Assembly: GCA_964017185.1 (NCBI GenBank)
Contig: OZ024873.1
Coordinates: forward strand, 47,230,760 to 47,294,759
Length of the DNA: 64,000 nt
Reading direction: 5' to 3'
Source of the DNA: Rugalucina vietnamica
Taxonomy: Eukaryota; Mollusca; Bivalvia; Lucinida; Lucinidae
Shown: positions 11,161-22,331 of the stretch, piece after piece
How positions within the stretch are numbered: position 1 is the first letter of the stretch
Layout of the letters: each line of letters starts with the position of its first letter
Made by a program: the position numbers and the translations under genes
Notes under the pieces: generated by a model
The model's input: the letters and a program-made list of their open reading frames with translations, nothing else
Database searches by the model: none
Told to the model about the DNA's origin: nothing

Positions 11161-11745
11161 AATTTGACTTTTTCGTCATGATAGAGCCTGCATACATTTG
11201 ATATTTTGGGCATTTTCATATCGATTCGACGTTTCAACTCACAATCCCGAATGCAGTACATTGCGATATTGAACTGATTGTCGTCCGTGAGTGGGACAGC
11301 CTCTGAAATGTCGTCAATATTCATTTCCAGTTTGTTTGTTGTTTACTTTTCTAGTAACATGGCTTCTGTTTCTGATTCACTTAAATTCGTTTAACAATGT
11401 CTTCTTTTGTTCCATTTGAAATAGGTTTTTCAAAAGGAATGCATAATTTCTTACACTGAAGTTGTCAATAATAAATATCAAGTCGAGAGTGAGAAGAAAC
11501 TTTAGATGAGGAGTCTTCGGTGTCAGTAACGTTTGGTTTATGAATCTATGCTTAGGATGAATGCATTTGGGGTTTTGTTTTCTTTGAGTCTGGTCCAAGT
11601 AAGTCAGATTTACGTTAAAGTGATGTTGCTGCTTTTTGACTAGTAGTTGTGAATGTATACGCAGAGGATGGATTTAGCAAGCGAGATACTGGATATTTTG
11701 TTAATTAATCAGATATAGGTTTAGAAGCTTTGACAGATGTTGAAG
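10501..11745. other. no gene recognised; long poly(A) runs
   Basis: A tracts at 10571-10591 and 11112-11157 (about 46 bases). No coding signal. Confidence 0.45.
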
Positions 11746-11752
11746 ATGGACA

Positions 11753-12013
11753 GGTACAAGTAGCCAATAATCAGGAAAAGGCGCAATCAGAAAGAAACTC
11801 CCATTCCAAAAACCGAAGTGGGAAAACCCAAAATTGACAATTAGATACTTGTACTGAAAAAAACATATTGTAAGCCGAGTGAGCAGCTATTTCCAAATAG
11901 GCCGCCACTCAGTTACCTAAATCTAACTAAAATATGAAAACGCACATAAAGCGCAAACAGCACAAACATCAACACTAAGGCATAAAACAATAAGAGCCAC
12001 AACAGAAGTTTGG
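11753..12013 (-). mobile_element. R element, 5'-truncated copy
   Basis: Shares GGTACAAGTAG, CAGGAAAAGGCGCAATCAGA, GAGTGAGCAGCTATTTCC and CCACAACAGAAGTTTGG with the family, and ends about 260 nt from the 3' terminus. Confidence 0.75.
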
Positions 12014-12311
12014 ATATGATCATGCTCTGTAGAATCACTGTTCTTAACTTGATTTTTGTTATTGTGTTCATGATCAGATATCGGTGGACCTTTAAACTCA
12101 TTTTTCCTCAAAGAATCTGAAGTCCTAATTGTTAACAGTTGAACTGGAAGGACCCTGGATCTCCTTATCTTCATGTGTAGCAGTTGTTATTTTATATTGT
12201 TGATTTTCACATATTAGAGGTTGCAAGAACTGAAAGTGTTGCTGCTGAAGTAAAAGATTGACTTCGAACTCGTTTCCGAATTCAGACAGTATACAAGTAG
12301 GTAAAAACTAT

Positions 12312-12890
12312 TCAAACTTGATCTTTGGCCACTTCTAACCAACCAACACGTGTTTTCTGTTTCAGCATGTGTCTTGCAGCCTTAATGTCAGCTGATGTTG
12401 CCCATCCATTATTCAACACCATATTTTGGTAATAGGTACGATGCGTTTCTACAAAAGCTTCGTCATGACCTGTCATTAAATCTGGCAGTAAAAAAATTCA
12501 TTTATTAAAGATGGAACTGCAAATTGTCAGCCTCAAATTTGATTTCTTGTTCGAGAAAAATTTCCATATAAGGCTGAAAAGAATAATAATAATAATAAAA
12601 CAAAATCACCGTCCCCTGGAGTAACCAGAAGTTCATACTTTGACCCATTGATGTCAACAATCCTGGACATACACAAAGGTCGTTGATACCCTGATGTTTG
12701 TAAACAAACGCTGTCACCTAGACGCACAAGAGCTGATGACGTATTTCGAATTCTTAATAATCACCGAGCACTTACTTAAAAATAGCCATCAATACTGACG
12801 GCAGCCATTCTTGTTGTATCTCCTCATCTTCCGTAGTTTGAGCCTTGCATCGCCTCATAAACCTTCGATATCGTTTTTACTGTGACAAAC
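12312..12890 (-). pseudogene. unrecognised protein-coding fragments with exon-like borders
   Basis: Three pieces read convincingly as protein on the - strand. The first (about 12890-12773) contains RRCKAQTTEDEEIQQEWLPS and ends at a donor-like AA|GTAAGT. The second (about 12740-12600) contains VRLGDSVCLQTSGYQRPLC and SKYELLVTPGDGD. The third (about 12469-12312) begins after an acceptor-like TTTTTTTACTGCCAG and contains MVLNNGWATSADIKAARHML, ending in a TGA at 12312-12314. The gaps are too short for normal introns (about 43 nt in one case), and an AAT microsatellite (12585-12600) interrupts the second piece. The family is unknown; a processed or decayed gene is likely. Confidence 0.4.
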
Positions 12891-12972
12891 TTCTGACTAG
12901 GGTATATTGTATTGTGATTATAACCGTGCCAGTTCGATGTCGCATATACATGTACCATCTACTTCTCTGAAA

Positions 12973-13273
12973 CTGGGGCCTTGGAGAAATAGATGGGCTG
13001 CTTATGCCTCCAGGCAAAGCTTCTAATGTACTGACCGACCATCTGATTGCTTGTTAACCGCTCATGTCTGAGCCTGCCCAGGAAAAGTGGTTTAGTCAAA
13101 CCATCCATACACATAGGCCTCATTGGCTAAGTTGGGTGGTTATATTTATGAAGCACATTTTGAGTGTCGTGACCTTCTACTGTTTGGTAAAAGTCCCATA
13201 AAATGAAGGCAGCGTCCCGACATGACCATTGCGGTTGACTGGTACGTAAAGCATAAATTCAAACAAACAAACA
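12973..13273 (+). mobile_element. tRNA-derived SINE, full-length copy
   Basis: Complete order: GAGAAATAGATGGGCTGCTT, GCCTCCAGGCAAAGCTTC, the tRNA-like region (TTAACCGCTC ... GCCTGCCCAGGAAAAGTGG), a central body with GTCCCATAAAATGAAGGCAG and the tail GACTGGTACGTAAAG plus CAAACAAACAAAC. At about 300 bp it defines the family length. Confidence 0.85.
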
Positions 13274-15025
13274 TTTATTGTCGACCCGGAGCTGCGCACT
13301 TAATAAGGGACGTTACCTGAATGCCACAGTCTCGCATATCAACAACAACAGTTCCCAAAACGCATTTGACTCTACCCTCTACTCCGGCGGCACTTGATTT
13401 TCCTTTCATACAGTGACTCACAAATAATGTTTCCTGACGTGGCTCAATCATTCATGACGACTCGAGCGTCAAGTGGGCTGCTTTGAAGCAGAGTGAATTA
13501 TGGCACAAATGTGACACTTCTTGTTTTTGCCTGCATTTCGGGTTTCAGAATCTTATTCTATACCACATATGAGACTGTGCTCCTTTTCTACAGATTTGCT
13601 GCTTTGAGGCTTAACAAATTATATTAAAGCTAGTCTTTTATAGTATACCCTGTCACAGGCATTCCTGTATACATTTGCGTAGCGTGGCCAAACTATCACC
13701 AAAAGGTGCGATCCTGTACTTAGCATGTAAATAATGGCTTCGTTTCAGCCAAGTGGTGTTTCGTTTAGCCAAATATATAAATCAGTAGGTACTGCATAAT
13801 ATGTGACTGTCTTGTAACATGTTAAATAAGAACCACACTGGAATGTCCTTAGTTTGGGAACATTATTCTATCTTTTCCGTGACACACCCGGTTAACAAGG
13901 TATATATGGGAGGCGTTAATTTACGGCTTTCGGTCAGTTGCCTTTACGACTAAGTCATAGAGAATTTCGGACTAAGTCATAGATAATTTACAAATTGTAT
14001 GTGTTCCTTTACACTGTTTGAAGATGGCAGCCTGACTGGGTTGATCTGAAAGTGTTTTGTCCAGCTTTTCCAGACATCTACTCAAGAAAAATGGTATGGT
14101 GCAAGCTAGTGATCATGTATTTTGTTTGCAACTTCTGAAAAATATGTTTCGTGTTATATGCACTTTAATTAAATAGTAATATGTGAAATTGTGTTCATGG
14201 AATTCTAAAAAAAAACAAAACAAACAAACAAACTTTAGTTACATGTATATTCACAACCATTTGCGAGAAGCTTTGTTTAAGAATGTAATCATTTTCTGAA
14301 AAAAAAAAAAAAAAACAAAAACATTTTACAATATTTGGATGAATTTACATTATAGCTTATAAAGAACCACTATTGAGCGCTTCATACATGAATTTACAAC
14401 TATGTATTATTCTCATGTTGTTAACAAATTGTAAAACTGAGAGAATAAAGATTTTGGAATAATATTTCCTTTTTAGCAGCCCCCAAATTTTGGACAAGTA
14501 TATGCTACTTGTGAACTATGTCTTGGCGACGTTACGGCTGCCAAACTGAGCGCGATAGATAATTTACGACTATTATCTTTGTGAATTTACGGCTATATGT
14601 TTGTTTTAAGCACATGCTGATTATTGAAAGGCCTGTTTTGAACGGTTATGATCAATTATAGAGATAATACAAAATTATGCATACAAGGGGTGTGTTTATA
14701 GACGATCACAAGGTGTTTGCCAATGTAACAATGCATACTATTAAAGAAAATAACGTAGTGGTATAATTCAGGTCTAATGATTTTTTTAAGGGATGGATGA
14801 CATTTTGCTTTATTATATAGCTGCTTACTCGGATTACCAGTTGTCCTCTTTGCATTAGTACCTGAATATCATTTTAAACAGCAGGCATACAAGTTAGCGT
14901 ATAAGGCAAACGCGCTTCGGGCGTGTTGACAAAAACGTAAAATCCAACATACGTCAGGAGCACAGTCACGTTTGTGCTCAAAAGATTTGTAAGCATGCTT
15001 AAAGATTTTCTAGAAGCTCGATATG
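13274..15025. other. no gene recognised; contains one end of a dispersed element
   Basis: Bases 13883-13928 are an exact inverted match to 30549-30594. TTTACG-type motifs recur between 13915 and 14595, which suggests an old element of about 700 bp. An A run lies at 14300-14314. No coding signal. Confidence 0.45.
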
Positions 15026-15033
15026 TCTTATAC

Positions 15034-15170
15034 ATGGGTGAAAGTTTTCAGTATTAATACTGAATTCAGTATTGGGAAGATTTTTCCCCAATGCATTGGT
15101 ATTGCATATAGGAAAACCCTAGTTTTCAGTATTGGAAAAATGGCTTCTCAGTATTGAGAATTTCTCCCAT
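15034..15170. mobile_element. W1: small palindromic element built on CAGTATTG, with target-site duplication
   Basis: The element starts ATGGGTGAAAG and ends TTTCTCCCAT (imperfect TIRs). It contains CAGTATT / AATACTG at least five times. It is flanked by CTTATAC at 15027-15033 and 15172-15178, a 7-bp exact repeat (8 bp with one mismatch). An 8-bp duplication would fit a hAT-type insertion; no transposase is present. Confidence 0.6.
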
Positions 15171-15179
15171 GCTTATACG

Positions 15180-15440
15180 TTTTGACAAGGTTCCACGCGC
15201 GTTACAGGTGCGTTGAATACGCTTTGAACGTGTTTAAAATGCACGTTTTATGCACGCTAGTTTACGCTACATGCGCGTTCCGATTTACAAGATATTGCTT
15301 TAGTTAAGTGCCCCAAGCGTGTTTGAGACGTGCGTTGAACGTTTGATGCACGCCTATAGCGCGTGCGTAGCGTGTCTTGGACGTAACACGTACTCCAAAA
15401 TGCGGCCCACGCCTCAGTCATACGCTGTGTGACTGCTAAA
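15180..15440. repeat. GCGT/ACGC word-rich segment
   Basis: Short words such as GCGCGTTAC, ACGCTACATGCGCG, GCACGCCTATAGCGCGTGC and ACGTAACACGT recur on both strands. The segment is CpG-rich against an AT-rich background, and its ends are not resolved. It may continue left to about 14890, with W1 nested inside. Confidence 0.45.
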
Positions 15441-15535
15441 ATGAGTGCAAGAAACAAACTTATTTCTGTCCCTCCAAAATCTTCAGTGTGTAAAGATTTT
15501 TCATATACCCGATGCGCATTTGATTAGGGTTGTAC

Positions 15536-15902
15536 GCTAGTGTATGCCTGCTGTTTTAGACCTGTGCGTACCATGTACGCCCTGTGCGTACCATGTACGC
15601 AGTAAAAATTAGCTGTACGCAATCAGTTTTCCGTTTTAAGCGTACTCAGATAAAAAAAAAACTTTAAAATTGTCACAAAACGACGACTTTTCAACTATTT
15701 TTGTCTGACTGCTCTGTCAACAATCGAAAATTAGTTACACTAATAATATAGCTTTTGATCGTTCCATATTACATGTAATATCTTCAGTAGTTATACCAGA
15801 TACTTGCTCTGCTACTGCTCTCCGTCCAGTGCCTCGGCCAGACAAATTGTTTACCAAAGGTTCATTTGTGAAATAGAATAGGCATTTTGCTTCGATTCCT
15901 GG
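15536..15902 (+). repeat. X element, uninterrupted copy
   Basis: Includes a tandem pair of TGTGCGTACCATGTACGC, then AATTAGCTGTACGCAATCAG, TTTAAAATTGTCACAAAA, GCTCTGTCAACAAT and GCCAGACAAATTGTTTACCA. The same order is found split at 59730-59835 and 62037-62265, where younger elements have inserted. Confidence 0.65.
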
Positions 15903-16299
15903 TCATTGTTTTCAATTTGAAACTTGACGTATTCCATGTTCTACAGCCATCCCAGTTTATATTTTTTCTCATTTTTTCTCTCTTATTATTTATGTAAGGG
16001 ACAAAAATATGGTTTAACATACTAAATGATAGAATGACATGTAATTACAGGATTATCAACCAGTTTACTTGAATTTTCATACTTGAATAAATGGTCTTAT
16101 CAATACTTGTACACATATCTATAAGTTTGATTCTGGATGAGAGGTTAGAATAAGATCCCCAGAAAACGTGTACACTGTTGTGTTGTTGGTACGCACCGTA
16201 TATTCATTTTGATGCGTACAGTACGCATCGTGAAAAATAACTATCTACTTCCCTGATCGTAGCTGCCACAACCTCGGGCTTGTCAAAGGAACAACCCCA

Positions 16300-16548
16300 A
16301 GGAAGTATCCGGGTATGAGTTAGGGTGTAAACAGATCAGAAAAAAAACACGAGTACAGATTAGAGAACAGGTAATCGTGTGTACAGCTCAGGCAAGTGTG
16401 GGTACAGATCAGCGAATGTTGGTAATCTTGGGTACAGATCAGAGAAAGCGAGGGTACAGATAGGCGAACCTAGGTTATCGTGAATACAGATCAGAGAATG
16501 CGTGGGTACAGATCAAAGCGTGGGTACAGATCAGTGACTTGCCACATA
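16300..16548 (+). repeat. minisatellite, GTGGGTACAGATCAGAGAA-type unit
   Basis: About nine degenerate copies of a roughly 20-30 bp unit with the core GGGTACAGATCAG. Confidence 0.7.
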
Positions 16549-16559
16549 TTAGAGTCCTA

Positions 16560-17190
16560 CATAGAAGAAGAAGAATTCTATTATCCTCGGAATAGGTCCT
16601 CCATCCACCGAACTATCATGACAAATATTAAGTTTGGTCGTCGCTGTATTTAGATCTACCTTTAATTTGTTTGTATTACAATACTCCGACACTATATTCA
16701 ATTTACTCTGAAGTTCTCGTTATAAAGAAGCTAAAATTACAATGTCATCAGTGTATATTAACGGTATATTAATGTCGTCCGAACGGGAAAATTTAGCGTT
16801 CAAACGGTAAATTTAGCGTTTGAACGGTATTTTTTTAGTGTTCGAATGGTAAATTTTAGCGTGTAACGCTAAATCTAAGCGTTCGAACGCGATATATTAA
16901 GATCCATTTTGATCCATTTCGGACACCATAGTATAGTACCATAAACAGTTTAATCATACCTAAATATATACCATTACTTCCATTCAGCAGAAATTATTCT
17001 TCCATATTATTCACATACATTGCAAATAAAAAAGGAGATAAGCATTCACCTTGTATCACTCCCAGGTGACATTCAACATCATTACATACGTCTTTATAAA
17101 CTTATACTTTTAATTTGGCATGACTATACATAGACATAATAACATTCTTTATCTTACCTCTTACCGCTAAATTAAAGGATTTACTGCCGG
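16560..17190 (-). pseudogene. LINE reverse transcriptase fragment, interrupted
   Basis: The - strand encodes GVIQGECLSPFLFAMYVNN (the RT 'QG..LSP.LF..Y..' block, about 17065-17005) and IYTDDIVILAS (the Y-x-D-D catalytic block, at about 16757-16725). SKLNIVSEYCNTNKLKVD follows, as in non-LTR elements. Several stops are present. A 120-bp palindromic element (16773-16892) is inserted between the two blocks. The element is 5' and 3' incomplete. Confidence 0.75.
16773..16892. mobile_element. W2: 120-bp palindromic element with a perfect 8-bp target-site duplication
   Basis: Flanked by TATATTAA at 16765-16772 and 16893-16900. The ends are TCGTCCGAACG and CGTTCGAACGCGA. The interior repeats AATTTAGCGTT / AACGGTAAATTT several times on both strands. 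It splits a LINE reverse transcriptase reading frame, so it is an insertion and not part of the host sequence. Confidence 0.7.
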
Positions 17191-17197
17191 AAGTAGT

Positions 17198-19200
17198 GTG
17201 TACTTATTGCTCACGACCTTTCAAGACAATCAACGATCTCATTGCGCACAGACACATGAAAACGACTGTATTTCGTTCGTTTGGCTAATGTCAGTTGATT
17301 GGAAAGTGGTTTATCAACGCCGTACATTCAAAGTAAAAGGCTGTGAAATAAAAGGAAACAAAAATGCACTTTTATTTAATTCATTGAATAGAAAATTACA
17401 GGTGCCCATAAAATCTAGTCATTGTGAAAGCCCTGTGAGGAAAGTATTAAGAATTAACACTCCAACAAAGTCAGTTCATCGACAACTTTATAGTGAAACA
17501 TATCCATGATCAAAATTCGGATTTGCTTAAAAACCTTTCAGACTTAATGGAAGAAACGGTAATTTATGGAGACAGTGACCTTGATGAAACTGAACCTGTT
17601 ATAGAAGCTACTTACAATATAAACGTTTCAGACAATGACACCATGTTTTCGGACAATGAAGCTGTCAAAAAGCAGTAGAGTAATTGCAAAAGTTGCTACC
17701 ATCCGTCACTGCGCATCTTACACAGCAAGGTAGACTTGATGACTGGCTGTCATTCTTCACGCTAGTCGATAAGGACGAGTTTAAGGTGGGCCATATTGCG
17801 GCTCAGTTGTTTCTGGATGTAATCCAATTTGCCGTAATTAAAGATGTCCGACGCATGAGAAACCCACAAGAGGTTAAACAGTTTTGGTCGGTCGGACAAT
17901 CAATATTTCGTTCCAAATTTCTGCGATTCATGTGCGGATATAAAACTTTTTCGCAACTGACAGATACTGAAAATGCGGGTGAAAAGGTAAAAGTTGGCAA
18001 AGATCAGGAAACAATAATGTGCAAGACCGACATTTCAATGATTAACTTTGCATGTCCACATAAGAAGGTATTGCTTGAAGAAAAGAAAAAAAACATAGTA
18101 TAGATTGTGAGACCCCTGAAATTATATTCTCAAATCTCGAGGCCGTATCTGCTATCTCAAACAAAAATGAAAAGACGTTCAGTCTGTGTGTCGATGGGAA
18201 AAAACTCACCCAAGGTTTTGGGAACAATCTAGGAGAGGTTAACATATTCGGTCATGAAACCGAGCCGACATACGAGCAAAAGAGAGAAAGATTAGATGTT
18301 GAATTGGAATTAATAAATCAGACAACAGAAGAAATTACAAAGTGGATTGAGAGAGACGTCACAACACTTTTAGATCTGAGTCCGGACAGTAAGCAACTTC
18401 TGTATTGCGGTGTGCTTGATAAGATATCAATAAATACAGAACGAATGAAGGAACTCAGGCTACTGAAGGTGAAAATGCATATATCTCTAGAAAAACTAAT
18501 GAAAATAGTTGAAGAGCCATGGCAAAAATCCAAGTATAGTTTTGCAATTATTAGCATAAAATCACGTTTACATGAGATAAACAGATGTATAAATGATGCC
18601 TTAGAATTGAATGGTAAGCTTGTCCTGTTTGCAGCAGCCTGTAATGACGCTGCAAACAATTATTCACTGGCTAATTTAGTAGACCTGACATATCAAGAAA
18701 ATTGTGTGCGTAAATTCTTCGAAACAGAATCAGACAAACTTACCTACGCGGTTTATTGTACAAAGAGGGGAAATGTGGCATGAGGAGAGACAACAGGCAA
18801 AAGTAACTGGAAGTACCATTTTTAAGGCATTTGGACTTAACACCTTAAAGGAGCAACAAGAACACTATAATGATAAAGTTAAAGGAGTGGGGTTAAATGG
18901 TAAAGAAATGACTATATCAAGTAAAACAGAAGAAGCTATGAAGTATGGAACAGAGAATGAACTGAATGCAGTAGGTACTAGCAGCCAAAATTATACCTAT
19001 ACTAGCACCGTATGCAACTTTGAATGAAGAAGGCTTCTACAAAAAAGAAGGTGATGAAACTCCAGACTTTCTTATTATATAATAAGTCCAGATGGAAGTA
19101 TCAGAGAAGGTGACGAAGTGAAAGAATCATTGACTATTTCCATTTACAAATGCCTATGGTTTTAAGGAAAAATGAAAGTTGGTCATTGCTCTCTTGATTC
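17198..19200 (+). pseudogene. degenerate gene with YqaJ-type nuclease domain (first part)
   Basis: Several frames on one strand join into one protein broken by stops and frameshifts. An N-terminal region (17198-17680) is rich in Asp/Glu near its end. A second part (17684-18103) contains RLDDWLSFFTLVDKDEFKVG, KQFWSVGQSIFRSKFLRFMC and INFACPHKK. A long open stretch runs from 18106 to 18783 (FSLCVDGKKLTQGF, then a helical region with many Lys/Glu). From 18770 to 19170 a YqaJ-like part has RGEMWHEERQQAKVTGSTIF and ISPDGS, the latter fitting the conserved S-P-D-G of YqaJ viral-recombinase exonucleases. The host function is unknown. Such proteins occur as multi-copy, possibly transposon-borne genes in molluscs (inference). 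Confidence 0.55.
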
Positions 19201-19813
19201 ACGTGTTAGCTTCCCTGAATAAGGGGCTGTGTGGTAGAAGAATTTATTATTTCGTTTTTGATGACCCAGGATGTATATTTTGAGCTGGAACAATCATTTT
19301 TGTTATGGAATATATAGAAATCAGAAAAAGTTTTATAAAGTATTGTTCCCCCCCCCCCCGAGAGCCAACAAAAGCTTTTGCCTGCAAATGTGTTGCCATT
19401 ATCCGCACAATATATGAAAGTGGCGTGCTGGCTCTAGGGGGGGAACGATACTCTAGAGCCCAAAAACGAGAGCCCAAATATGATTATCAGTCTTAGTTTC
19501 TCATTCAGGCAAAACTAGCAGATATAAAGTTATCAAAATTGAAATAATATAAAAGGACAATCATAAACAATAGTTTAACTGCAGTGAAGTTGACCTGGGA
19601 TGCTGCAAACCCAATTTTCATAATTTGGGCGCAGGCAAAAAATGATTTGGCCAATATGTGTTACAATATTTTGGAAACATACTGTACAAATACACCATTG
19701 ATTTATTCACGCCCTGTTACCTACAAAGTTGTTAATTATGTTTGTTATTCATCAGTCATGAAGACATGGTTTTCAGTTCAACACTGTAACAAACAGCCAC
19801 GAGATAGGTTTCC
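19201..19813. other. no gene recognised
   Basis: A C run at 19349-19358 and no coding signal; lies between two halves of the YqaJ-type gene region. Confidence 0.4.
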
Positions 19814-20142
19814 AAGGGTGGTCGAGTGTGAATATGGTCACCTGTCCGTTGGAACCTAAAGAAATAGATGGACTGCTTGCGCCTTCAGGCTAAGCTTCTA
19901 CACTGCTGAATGACCATCTGATTACTGGTTAACGGCTCAAGTCTGAGCCTGCCCAGGAAAAGTGGTTCAAGTCAAACCAACCATACATATAAGCCTTGTA
20001 GGTTTAGTTGAGTGGTTACATTTGAAGCATTTTGTGGATGTTATGACGTCCTAATTTTGGATAAAAGTCCCATAAAATGGAGGCAAAGTCTCCACATGAC
20101 CATAGCTACTGACTGGGACGTTAAGCATTAATTTAATCAAAA
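19814..20142 (+). mobile_element. tRNA-derived SINE, full-length copy
   Basis: Starts at GGGTGGTCGAGTGTGAATAT. Has CCTAAAGAAATAGATGGACT, ACTGGTTAACGGCTCAAGTC, a B box GGTTCAAGTC, the body GTCCCATAAAATGGAGGCAA and the tail GACTGGGACGTTAAGCATTA. It sits between the two halves of the YqaJ-type gene. Confidence 0.85.
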
Positions 20143-20159
20143 TTTATCACACCCTCATT

Positions 20160-20216
20160 ATGAGCGGCATCGGTCTCAGAATCGAGAGGTCCTGGGTTCG
20201 AACTCTATTAACACTG
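20160..20216 (+). other. tRNA-like remnant
   Basis: GTCTCAGAATCGAGAGGTCC followed by a strong B-box match GGGTTCGAACTC resembles an anticodon/T-arm half. The acceptor stem and A box are not convincing, so a tRNA-derived repeat is more likely than a functional tRNA. Confidence 0.25.
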
Positions 20217-20995
20217 GGTTGTGTTATTAAGCAAACTACACGATTTGCTTCACATTGTACCAGGAAGTGGTGCGTCCTTCTACCCTGTCTGACAAGCAAT
20301 GATTATACATGTATTTTATACTGAATTGTGGAGATAGGTAGCCGTGTTAGATAAAAAAGGACATGTGTATATATCTGTTATGCAACATTGGCCATGACTA
20401 TCTTGTAAGAATTTATCATAAAGTTTGGGCCAGAGTAATTATATTTTGCATGTAAAATAATGCAAAAAAAAATAATCATTCGTAATGACTCATGTTTCAA
20501 GCCACATGCAGGTTTACAAAAATAGTAGTGTGAGTTGATTCCAGGCAGAAAGCATCAGTATGTAACACTTTCATTTATACTTTTATAACAAATATGGTAA
20601 TCTAATATTTCAAAAGTACAATGCTATACAGGTACCTCCCAAATATTTTCCTTATTACATTTCAAATTGTAAAGACATTAAACAGTTTTGGTGATTTTTC
20701 TTGATTTCTGCATTTGTCTGTCGGTTAAACACACTAAAATAGAAACATTAGTGATGAAAATTGTGAGCATGCAGAAAAAAAACCCTCAAATTTTCGATCT
20801 TTAGTTTTCATGAATTTAGACCCCCACCCCCTCTGGAACTTAGATTTCTACCAAATAATGACAAAATATGCAACCATCTTAGCATCAATATCTTCACAGG
20901 ATATGGATGTATTGTCATCAACATAAAGGATTAGCACCAGGAGCTTAGTAACAGTGTTCTGGGCTGCTAAAGTATAGGCATATACAGGCCAAATA
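20217..20995. other. no gene recognised
   Basis: AT-rich, no coding signal or named repeat. Confidence 0.4.
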
Positions 20996-20999
20996 GTCA

Positions 21000-22331
21000 A
21001 TCCTCCTTTGCATTAGAGATAAAATGTCCCATACCAGGAAAGAAATACTCAACAGACGTTCACTACAGTATACCAAAATATTATGTGACTCAGATTCTAT
21101 CAGAAATGGCAGCACTGGATTGCCAGGAGCTCTTGTATGTTTCATGGACTCCAGAAAAGCCGTATTTGATGAAACCCTGTGGCAGAAGATAAAGACAATT
21201 AGTTCAAATATATGGTAAAGAACACACTACTTGGCCGTCAAGAAAGCGTCCTACAGTAGGACCACTATCGGAAGATATTGCACTACGAATGTAACTCTTG
21301 TGTGCGAAATGCCTTCCATAGTTAGTATAAAATGTTCACATCAGCATATTTATACCGAAACAGACGTTTCTTGTTGTCGCACAAACCATGTGAAGATAGG
21401 GAGAAAACGGAGAAAGAGACCATCGTGAAAAATGTACATTTAAGTATTCAATCACTTATGACAGTCATTTATAAAGAAAAAAAAAACTCTTCAAATGAAA
21501 CGTTCACTGTAGTTCGCTTGCCATCCAAGGAAGTCATAGTCGCTGTTTTGTCAGACGTAGACAGAACATATGGCCCAGGAAACATTCATGGAGTTCCAGT
21601 AGCATATGGATTGTCGGGTTATAGTCTCAAAGTTCAGAGTATGAGATCAATGATGGAGAACATTATATGTGAATGCTATGACAGAGATATCCCCATTAAA
21701 GCCTTATCGACTGACGGACAGTTCTACCGGTTGGCAGTCAGAGACAAAGAAAACAAACCGCTTACGCTGCTTCAACTAGCCAAAGATACATGGGAAAAAG
21801 TTAAGAAGGTCCCTAAAGCGGAACAGGTACAAAAATTCATGGAAATGAATTTCGAAAGACACGACTCATATGAAACATTATGTAATGCATTAGAGTCAAA
21901 TCTTGCAGAAAGAGTCGAGGGTCCAGTAAGGGAACCTATCATAGTCAGAAAGTGGGCTAAACAGCAATGGCCTGTATTGTATAACCCCAAGCAACTGAAC
22001 GAATTAATGAAATGAAAGAAAAAGAAGAAGACACCAAATGAGCAGTTAAGTACAAAGGATCTAGAAAATTTACCGTCTGACGCTGCAAATATGATTTCTT
22101 CTGAAATCCTTGTTGAAAAAGTAATTGACACTAACCCTGAGAACAAATGTAGGGAAGACAGTACGAGCGCAATCAAAGGACATGCAGACAAGGAAGACGT
22201 CAATAGTAGTGAAAATTCAAGGAGTAATGAGGAACAACTGAACAGTCGCGTTGAGAAGGAAATGGACATTAACGAAGTGAGACATGATGGAATATCGTCA
22301 TATCGCATCGACCCTGAATCAGTACCAATGG
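21000..22331 (+). pseudogene. second part of the YqaJ-region gene, unrecognised domain
   Basis: The longest open part (21332-22015) contains TFTVVRLPSKEVIVAVLSDV, HGVPVAYGLSGYSLKVQSMR, IKALSTDGQFYRLAVRD and REPIIVRKWAKQQWPVLYNP. A TGA at 22013-22015 is followed in another frame by a low-complexity acidic tail to about 22331 (LENLPSDAANMISSEILVE, then many Glu/Asn/Ser). The upstream 21024-21330 is also partly coding but broken. I do not know the family. Position and style suggest it is the continuation of 17198-19200 across an intron or insertion. The 3' end runs directly into an R element at 22332. Confidence 0.5.

Noticed and set aside
11070-11324. 84-aa - strand ORF with poly-Phe
   Set aside because: Driven by the A run at 11112-11157; no coherent protein on either side.
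20160-20216. functional tRNA gene
   Set aside because: B-box match is good but acceptor stem and A box are missing; treated as tRNA-derived repeat.
22015-22308. 178-aa - strand ORF over 21772-22308
   Set aside because: Antisense shadow of the better-supported + strand coding sequence, with Ser/Leu-rich antisense composition.
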